NCBI GenBank assembly: GCA_951230915.1
Contig: OX579633.1
Coordinates: 21,114,574 to 21,178,573, forward strand
DNA: 64,000 nucleotides
Direction: 5' to 3'
Source: Antitrichia curtipendula
Lineage: Eukaryota > Streptophyta > Bryopsida > Hypnales > Leucodontaceae
The notes beneath the pieces are model-generated. The model saw only the letters and a list, made by a program, of their open reading frames with translations, did no database searches and was not told the DNA's origin. A program made the position numbers and the translations under genes. Below, one piece after another: positions 56,133 through 64,000 of this stretch; within the stretch, counting starts at the first letter, position 1, and each line of letters starts with the position of its first letter.

Positions 56133-57628
56133 GTTGTATACAAAGATACAAAAAACGCAACAAAAATGAATTAAAGCAGGCTTTATGATACAACCATAAT
56201 ATGCATGTTAAAAAATGGGGATGAGGTGGAAATGAATTCTGAAGTATGTCCTTGAATTTGGTACTTTGTTATTTTTTGGGGTAGAAATTATAATTACATT
56301 AGAAATTAGAAGTTTAACTCAAACTTAAGAATTTATTAAAATCCAACTTTGAATTCAAAATCATTTAGGTAATTTTTAAAGGTTTTCAACAATATATCAC
56401 ACTTTGAAAAATGGATAAAAAATAAGGAAAATAGATTATAATGAAATTGGATAATGAAGAGCATTAATTTTGGATTCAAAACATCAAAATTCATCTAATT
56501 CAAGCTAGAATGGGACCTTACATTTAGATGACCTTTACAATGCAATCTTGAAAGTAAAAGTTAATTTAGACTTATAGGCTAAAAGAAAATGTTAGATAAA
56601 GTCTTGAAAAAAGAATAAGAGATAGAATTTTAAAGGTTTTCAACAATATATCCATCCATAATTTTTGCTAAAAATATTCCATTATAAAAAAGGTACTATT
56701 TTTGAATAGGCATGCAATACTCTACAATTTAAGCTATCAAAAGTTTTCAATTTTCAACTTGGATTTGGAAGTCTAGAGCTTTGGCTTGGATTGGCCAAAA
56801 CCATCAACAAACACCTCAAACTTCTAATTTCTATAGTTTTTGTCAGTTTTAATTAAGACGTGAACCACTTATGGTTTATTATTAGAAAAAATTTGTTCAA
56901 TGTTTAGAATGCCAATTGAATAATACTTAAATATCCAACTTAAGACTTAGCTCAACAATAAAGAACATGGTTGTGCATGCTTTATCTTAAGGATATAATA
57001 AAAATACTCACATGTTCTGTATTGAAGTTTGTTTATTTATTAGGATGGTTCTTAACAATGTGATACAAGCCACATTTTAGAAGGTCTCCGTAGGCTCTAT
57101 ATGAGTCACAAAATTATTCATATGAAGATTGAGGTTCACTATAAGCATGCGCATGCTTGTATTGAAATTAAAAGATGGTTGTTTGAATGTTCTTACAAGG
57201 ATATATTTAGACTATAAGAACATAAACTCTTGTTTTGCTTCAAAGATGCATTTAAATATCACCTCTATTAAATATTTTCACTCCTACACTTTTTGCACAC
57301 TTTTTTTTCTATAATTGTAGGTGCTTAAGGCTTTGCAATTTTTCTTTAAGTATTTTGTGGAGTTGTAGTGTCAACATGTATTCACTTTGGATCAAATTTG
57401 ATTATTAAAATAGCTTAGTTGCTTAGTATAGTCATATTTGGTCAGTTGTATGACTATGTGAAGTCACATAACTAAAACAAGTCATGCACATGAATAAGGC
57501 AAGTTACATGATTAGGTTTTTGAAACCCTAGCTGCCACTTTTATATATTCGCAATTGATTTAGGGTTTTGAAACCCTAGCCGCTGTTTTTTGTATCTCCT
57601 CCTCAAAGTGTAACATTTGACTATTGTT

Positions 57629-58300
57629 TTTCTTCTTTGCTTCTTGTTGTCTCCTAAATTTTGTTGCCTCTTAGATCATGTTTCTTGCTACCTTTTAATT
57701 CTTGCTTCTTGTTGCCTCCTAAGTTTTGTTGCCTCTTAGTTCTTGTTTCTTGTAACCTTCTGGTTCTTTCTTCTCTTTGCTTCTTAATTCTTGCTACTTT
57801 TTAGCTCTTGCTTCTCGTTGTCTGCTAGGTTTTGTTGCCTCTTAGTTCTTGTTTCTTGCTATCTTTTAGCTCTTGTTTCTTTTTGCTTCTTAATTCTTGC
57901 TTCTTGTTGCTTATTAGTTCATGTTTCTTGTTGCCTCTTAGTTCTTGTTTCATGCTATCTTTTAGCTCTTGCTTTTGTTTGCTTCTTAATTCTTATTCCT
58001 TGTTGCTTATTAGTCCATGCTTCTTGTTGTCTTTTCGTTTTGGCTTCCTGTTGCTTCTTAGTTCATGTTTCTTGTTGTTTCTTAGTTTATGCTCTTTGTT
58101 TATTCTTGTTGCTTTTTGCTTCTTGTTGCATTTTATTTCTTGCTTTTTTTTTGTTATTTGTTGCATCTTAATTTGCGCTTCTTGTTGCTTCTTGTTACAT
58201 CTTAATTTTGGCTTTTTCTTACTTCTTGTTGCATCTTACTTCTTAGCACTTGTTATCTTTTGCTTCTTGTTTCTTCTATTACTATTGTTATTCTTTCTTC
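57629..58300 (+). repeat. Pyrimidine-rich minisatellite (TTCTTGTTGC...TTAG)
   Basis: About 670 bp of degenerate ~20-35-bp units of 'ttagttcttg(c/t)ttcttgttgcctc'. Two long overlapping frames through it encode cysteine/leucine/serine-rich repeats; these are artefacts of the repeat and are not annotated as proteins. Confidence 0.75.
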
Positions 58301-59149
58301 TTGTTTATTTGTAGTTTCTAGAGATATAATGGTTATGGTGTCATTATTTCTTCTTACTTACTTGTAATTTCTAAAGATATAGTGGTTATAGTGTTATTCT
58401 TTCCTCTTTTTTATTTTCAATTTGTAAAGATATAGTAGTTAATTGGCTATGGCTTCTTTTTAAATCTTTAATTTATATTACATATTTTGTATTGCCTTAA
58501 ATCTTTGAAGGTTGATCTATATTGTTCACTCACTGAAAATTAACCTTGTTGACTGTATATGTAGGCACTAGTAGCTAGAATAAAGTTATTGGAGGCTACT
58601 TACAACATTAAAAAAGCAACATCTTTGTAAAAAATATAGGTCCTATAAGTGTGTGGAAATATACATTTATAGAATGTTATTGTGATATGTTTTGTGTTAA
58701 TGACTAATAAATGTCACTAAAAAGAATCACATTCTTTCTTATATTTTTCTTCTTCAATATAAGTGTCTATTGTGCATCTCAAAAATCGTATGTACTTGTT
58801 TTTAATTTGATGGAATCTTTTATTTAGTTGCTAAACCATGTTGGTGCATGATTGCAATGCGTCATGTTCATTCTGAATGTATGAAAAATATGATTGTAGT
58901 TCATGACATAAGCTACTGTAAACCTTAATCACTCCAGTTACAAACTACACACAAATCTAAAAAATGCAACTCTCACTAATATGGAATTTTATTTGTTTGA
59001 GTTATACTTTCCAATATATCTTGGCTAAAATATGATTGGTTGTAGTCACATAATACTCATGATCATACCAAAATGTAACTCTATATTTTTAATAATATGA
59101 ATACATTGAATCATTAAATTAATAGTAACACTCCATAGAAATTGCCACA

Positions 59150-59890
59150 TTAGCCAAAAACATGACTCACAACAATCATATTTTACATTAAAAAAAAATG
59201 ACTCATGAAGGTCATATTTTATATCAACAAAAAATATGATTTACAAGAGTCATAATTTACATCAATAGAGAATATAAATTACAAGGGTCATATTTCACAT
59301 CAATAAAAAATATGACTCATAAGAGTCATTTTGTACATCAATAGAGAATATGACTCATAAAAGTAATTTATTACATCAACACAAAAATATGACTCACAAG
59401 AGTCATTTATCACATCAATAAAAAATATGATTCACAAAAGTCATATTCCACATCAACCAAAAATATGACTTACAAGAGTCATTTATCACATCAATAGAAA
59501 ATATGACTCACAAACGTCATATTCCACATCAATAAAAAATATGACTGTACAAAGTCATATGCCATGTCAACTTAAATATGACTCATTGTAGTCATATTCC
59601 ACGTCAGCCAAAAATATGACTATATAGAATCATAAGCCAAGTAGGATTTATTTTTCCTTTGCTCGGGCAGCTCAAGAGAAAGTAAAAACTTCAAGGGTAG
59701 TCAACATATACACCACGTTGGCAAAGTATGGCGTATTATACTCCCAATCTAGATGACTACAAATATGACTCATTAAAAATATGACTAGTCAGTAATGACT
59801 AGATCTAGTCATATCGCGCGTCATCTACAGTGATTTCTACAAGAGTCATATTTTGAGATTTTACAACTCACTGCAGTCATATTTTGCAGT
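59150..59890. repeat. CACTA right subterminal array (TATGACTCACAAGAGTCAT)
   Basis: A tandem array of ~36-40-bp units containing 'aaatatgactcacaagagtcat', each itself a short inverted repeat (ATGACT...AGTCAT). It is more regular than the left array, suggesting later amplification. Confidence 0.75.
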
Positions 59891-59916
59891 TATAAAACAT
59901 CCATTTTGTTATAGTG

Positions 59917-60396
59917 CGTTGTACATAGGATCTGGAAACTTGGATTCAGAAACCAAAGAGTCGATACTATAGCTTAGTCCAAAAGAAACAACCAATACAA
60001 TTAATGTTGTGTTACCTCCACTTGTGAATTGTGATGGAGTCGTAATCTCATTACCAGGGTTGCTAGCATGTGAGCCTGTGAGCATGAACTTGTGAGCCTA
60101 TGAGCGGGAATTTTTTTTGGAAGAAAAATCAGTGAAGGGCCTATAACCGTGGGTTTAGGGTATTTAGATTTTCAAAAATGCAGAGTCACTGGAATGAAAT
60201 TTGAAGAACTTGTAAACATATTTTGAAGACATTTTGGCAACAAAAGAATTTAGTCATACTCAATAGACATCAAGATATGTAAAATCCAAATTAAAATAAT
60301 AAAAGTTCAAGATATAGCCATAAAATATACAAATCCAATCAAAATAAAAAACCAAATACAATAGTTCGACTCATGAGATGTGTCAATCTCAAGAGT
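59917..60396. other. Intergenic sequence between CACTA and the methyltransferase-like gene
   Basis: No gene. It contains a short direct repeat 'tgtgagc(c/a)(t)(g/a)tgagc' near 60,070-60,105. Confidence 0.35.
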
Positions 60397-63300
60397 CTAA
60401 GTAGCAGTGGACTCGGTAGTAGAACCCGCAGTTGTAGATGATGATGACTCCAATGTCTCCCTACCCTCTGATGCACTACCATCTAAAAACTCTAGAGCAT
60501 TCAATGCATATGTATCTTTGTGGCGTTTCGGTTTAGGGCAACCAAACTCTACAAACATTGATGCCATCTGCTCAACATACACGAAAAGTTGAAAAAGCTT
60601 CTCTAGACTGAAGAAATGACTTTGGGAAAAAATTATCCCATCTGCCGGTGTCAATCATCCATGACTGCAAACAAATACTAAACAATATTAGACTTGCAAA
60701 ACCTAGAACTTGATATAAAAAAGAAGAATACAAAAAATTGTAAACTTACTTACTGAATGGTGTCTTCCGAGGGAACTTGCGAGCCACAATGGTCATACCA
60801 TCCGGATCTTTGGATGCCTCAACTAATAGGTGGCGGATGTGTTGTTATCGGGTCTGAAATAGACTTCTTCATGGGTTCAAGGATGACTTTGGAAATTGCC
60901 CCATCCTCTTCCAACGCCACAATGTGGCGGCCCGTGCCATGACAAACAATAATAGATGCACCTAAAATTAACAGTACCAAATATATTAGTTGAATGTATC
61001 ACTCTACAAATGACAAATTGAATACTCAGTAATTAAAGTCAATTTTCACTTGTAGCTGCACTGCAGTCTAGAACTACATCTCCTTCGTCGGTTGTTGCTT
61101 TAAGGAGAAGTTGCCAAAATCGGGGGTCTTTTTCTCGAGCCCCACGCCATGGTTTAGGTCCATCCATGGCCAAATCGCTTTCTTTGGTGAAGTTCATCAA
61201 AATGTTGTCCCGTCCAATGTCAAGACCCACATTCTTCATTGTTTCTGTTAGTTTGAAAGAAAAATTGGATTTCCCTTTTGCACCTAGATCCTTCACCAAA
61301 ATGGTGATTGAAAACTTATGCGTCTGTAAGCATCAAGAAAATAAAGTTGTAAGAACTTTACTACAAAAAGCATGATAAAATGGCATCATTTTTGGGAGGA
61401 TATTGTATTACACTTACCGTGGTTGTGTTATCTAATGCTGAAGTCAAGTGCAATCGATTCATGTCCAACCACTCTTTTTTCTTCTTTAACATTGGATAAA
61501 CCTCACAGAGTTCTAAAATAGCACTCTTTGAGTCCACGGAAAATGAATGAATAATAATCAAACAGCCATGGTCCTGTAGATGCCTTTCTGCAAAGACAAA
61601 TATTGAATGCATAGCTTCATACTCTGTGTCGGTGTTCCATGTCGGAAACTCATTCTCTGCACTTAAAATCCCCAAGACAGGTAAATTCTTTGGACAATCA
61701 AAGAGGATAAAATCCACCCCCGGCCTTCGATTAACTGCACCGTTGAAAAAACGAGACTTTCCTGTCAAAACCTGCAATAATACCGCATTCACAAAAAATT
61801 ATCATGAACACACATGCTTGTAATGTCAATTAAATCAAACAATGATTTTGAAAATATATAATACAAAATATTACCTTCTTCAAGAAATCCATAACCTCTG
61901 GATACCAAGTTGGTTTCTTTGATTGCATGTCATCCATGAAGTCCTCAATAGAAATGTTCAAGATCAAATCTTTTGTGTCGTCCCCTTCATCCTCTTGGAG
62001 GACAAGAGTTTGTGTCCCTTGAGTGATGACGTCCTCAATCAATTGCAAGAGGGCCTTTCTCTTCACTCCGACATAAAACACGCCTTGCATATGCGAGCCT
62101 TGGTCAACTGTACAAGATGTTGGAAATGGAACCTTCTTCTTGCCTTTGGCCTTTGCCTTCTCCATCCTCTCTTGCTCCTTCTCTGCCAACTTTGCAATGC
62201 TGTTGGATTCTTTTTTCTCCCTTGTGCTGAATATGACTTTCTCACGAGCTTTTTTTTTCCTATCATTTTGTTCCCTCCTTGTCATGGCCCTCCTCTTTTG
62301 CCTGTCAGTGAGCCTTGCAAATTCATCCACGTCCAAGTCAATGACACCAAGTTCCTCAAATGACTTTCGGTACTCCACTTCCAATGGTGGCATAAAGGTG
62401 ATGTGGCATTCCAAATACCACCCTCCTCCATTGAGATGAGCTGTCGTAAACGTTTGAAGTTGGTTTGTAGTATACATGCAATCTACCAAAGTACGATCAA
62501 GCCATATAAACAAAAAAGGAGGAAGATCCCTCAGAGAAATTGCACCCTTCGATAGAAGTTCTAACTTGAAATACCTGGAAACAATGAAATAAATTCAATA
62601 CATGCAACTTCCTACTTCTAACAAAAATTATGTAGTGAAGTTGCATTAAAAATTGACATCCAAAAATTAGCTTTAAGGAGGAAGAATTTAATTTCAAAAC
62701 TAGGATTGTCCAAAAATAATGATAATATTTAGTCCAAAACATTTAGGGGCTTGTTTTGGACCAAAAGTTTGGGGTCCAACTGGCACCTCCAAGACCTTAG
62801 TCGGATCCGACTAAGGTCTTAGAGGCACCAGCTGGCCCTCCAACTTTTGGTACACCTCTTCATTTACAATTATTTTCTAAGTGGACCTAAACAAAAAAAT
62901 CCTATCAAGAATCTATGGCAAGCATATCCAAAACATAAATTTACAATTGTAGGCTTTAAAAAAAAAATTGAAAAACCATTGTGGTGTTGGTACCAAAAAT
63001 TAGAGGTCCACCTGATATCTCCAAAACCTTAGTCGGATCCGACTAAGGTCTTGAGGGTACCAAGTTGACCTCCAATATTTGGTACCTATCATAGCATAAA
63101 GTTATTTTTGGCTAGCCTTTTAGCTATAGCTATAGCGAAAAATTTCAAAATTGCAAGGAATAGTCTTCATCACTAAGGGAGACAATGAAAATTGACTAGT
63201 TCAAAAAACTAACCAGAAAAGAACCCTGCGAACTGCATGGCTAGAGCCTTCAAAATGCATAAAGGAATCACCCTTCTTGAAATGGTTAGCTCCTTTCAAA

Positions 63301-64000
63301 TGCAACATGAAATCTTGCTCCCAAATCTTCTTCCTCCATCCTTCCACATAATCTGGTAGGTGCTCTGGATGTTGTGGGGTGTCCATATTGATCATGATGT
63401 TATCATCCCTCACCACCCCCTCAAAATAATCCACCGCTGCATCCTCGATCTTCAAGGAAAATGAAAAAATTATAATTTTGACTTCTATAATTTAAGCATG
63501 GGTGTGTCCAAAAAATACAAAAACACTCTTTAGGCTAAAATTTATGAGGGAAGGAAATACTTCACTACAAATGGCTTTCAAACACTTACCCTAGCATACC
63601 ACACGCATCTGTTTAAGAAAGGTCCAAGGTGTGTCTCCGAAACTGGCTTTGCCGGAAACTTTAGAGCTTTGCGAGAGGGCACTAATGAATTCCACCACTT
63701 CAAAAACTTTGTCTTGTGATAAGGAGTGGTGTTGCAAGTAGCCACCAATTGCAGCTTCTCCAATGTCATTTCAGGGGCTTTATTATTATTCCAATGCCTC
63801 TCAACCTGCGGATTTAGCGAGTCAGTATACTTCTTATGAAATAACAAATATGAACTTTGGAATACGTTTATGTCATACATTTGTTGTTAAAATAGAATCA
63901 CCTCTTCCAAGAATTTTGGACCATTTGCGGGGTTAGCCACCGCAACTAGCTTCATCATCTTCATATACAGTTTATTCGCCTTCTCCTTAGCCCCCATTCT
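60397..64000 (-). CDS. Beta-class DNA methyltransferase-like gene, 5' end outside window, 3' frame lesions
   Basis: Minus-strand exons with matching phases: >64,000-63,902; 63,805-63,590; 63,449-63,214; 62,574-61,875; 61,771-61,418; 61,323-61,050; 60,961-60,754; and possibly 60,664-60,397. All introns have GT...AG ends. The product has an N-terminal region of unknown fold, a long lysine/glutamate-rich helical insert (exon 62,574-61,875), then a permuted methyltransferase: motif IV-like FILFDCPKNLP followed by GCLIIIHSF, then DPRFWQLLLKATT with motif I-like EGDVVLDCSAATS and GRHIVALEEDGAI. This order matches N6-adenine/N4-cytosine methylases, but the catalytic DPPY is replaced by DCPK and the SAM-binding glycines are lost, so activity is doubtful. 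In exon 60,961-60,754 a TGA (60,819-60,821) stops the frame, while the +1 frame continues sensibly (VEASKDPDGMTIVARKF); a second shift near 60,652 would restore it. It may be decaying, or these may be sequence errors. Confidence 0.6.
62758..62856. repeat. Near-perfect palindrome 1 (intronic hairpin element)
   Basis: 62,791-62,820 is an exact 30-bp palindrome centred on GGATCC. Imperfect arms extend it to about 100 bp (ACCAAAAGTT...CTGG/CCAG...AACTTTTGGT). It lies in the intron between exons 63,449-63,214 and 62,574-61,875. Confidence 0.75.
62988..63088. repeat. Near-perfect palindrome 2 (same family)
   Basis: 63,026-63,049 is an exact 24-bp palindrome with the same CCTTAGTCGGATCCGACTAAGG core; flanking arms include GGTACC(A/C)AAA...TTTGGTACC. 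It is the second copy, about 230 bp from the first, in the same 639-bp intron. Confidence 0.75.

Larger units (their letters stand above)
53182..59916. mobile_element. Non-autonomous CACTA (EnSpm-type) transposon
   Basis: The termini are CACTACAACAAAA and, inverted, CACTATAACAAAA. Similarity continues inward ('catttta...(a/t)tgcaaaa(a)tatgact'). Flanking triplets are TGT and CGT, an imperfect 3-bp duplication. Both ends carry long subterminal arrays of TATGACT/AGTCATA. No transposase ORF is found; the interior holds another TTAA-family element and a pyrimidine minisatellite. Its length is 6,735 bp. Confidence 0.78.

Noticed and set aside
57791..58314. Cysteine/leucine-rich secreted or membrane protein ORFs (126 and 160 aa)
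   Set aside because: Two different frames of the same pyrimidine minisatellite give equally long repetitive ORFs, the mark of low-complexity artefact.

Overview
The window looks like repeat-rich nuclear DNA of a land plant, probably a seed-free plant such as a moss. This is inferred from intron-bearing genes with GT-AG borders, an AT-rich background, plant-type transposons (hAT, CACTA, TTAA-flanked elements, very long LTRs) and a TKL-type tandem kinase. No species can be fixed from the sequence alone. There is no operon-like organisation; genes are isolated islands between mobile elements.

Layout. 0.6-5.2 kb: a decayed three-exon hAT transposase on the minus strand, flanked by odd arrays in which GGCGA recurs every ~32-33 bp. 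5,254-12,447: a 7.2-kb TG...CA element with a 5-bp target duplication, inserted into the right-hand GGCGA array; a second copy lies inverted at 43,509-48,147. Both look like giant solo LTRs with an internal TATA box. 14.0-16.7 kb: an intact intronless gene for a two-kinase protein with an MLKL-like N-terminal helical region. 19.1-20.6 kb: a tandem duplication with palindromic GTCTGTACAGAC motifs; one copy carries a 195-bp fold-back element whose empty site is preserved in the other copy. 25.3-33.4 kb: a young retroelement with near-identical 1.67-kb direct terminal repeats, a Gag-like RGG-box ORF split by one amber codon, and a Penelope-like reverse transcriptase without a visible endonuclease. 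This is the most unusual system in the window. 40.7-41.9 kb: a broken gene resembling the DUF7869 family. 50-51.3 kb: weak small gene models. 52.07-53.12 kb: a convincing two-exon gene for a small membrane protein, with a 6.7-kb non-autonomous CACTA element inserted 57 bp after its stop. 60.4-64.0 kb: a multi-exon gene, running off the right edge, for a protein resembling beta-class (N6-adenine/N4-cytosine) DNA methyltransferases with degenerate catalytic motifs and frame lesions near its 3' end. Copies of a TTAA-flanked terminal-inverted-repeat family are scattered at 24.2, 38.4, 39.9, 48.6 and 55.2 kb.

Only the tandem kinase and the small membrane protein look like intact host genes. Most other coding sequence belongs to mobile elements at different stages of decay, and the nesting order can partly be read: GGCGA array, then giant LTR, then a further insertion into that LTR. 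All coordinates, splice sites and similarities were read by eye; no searches were run.
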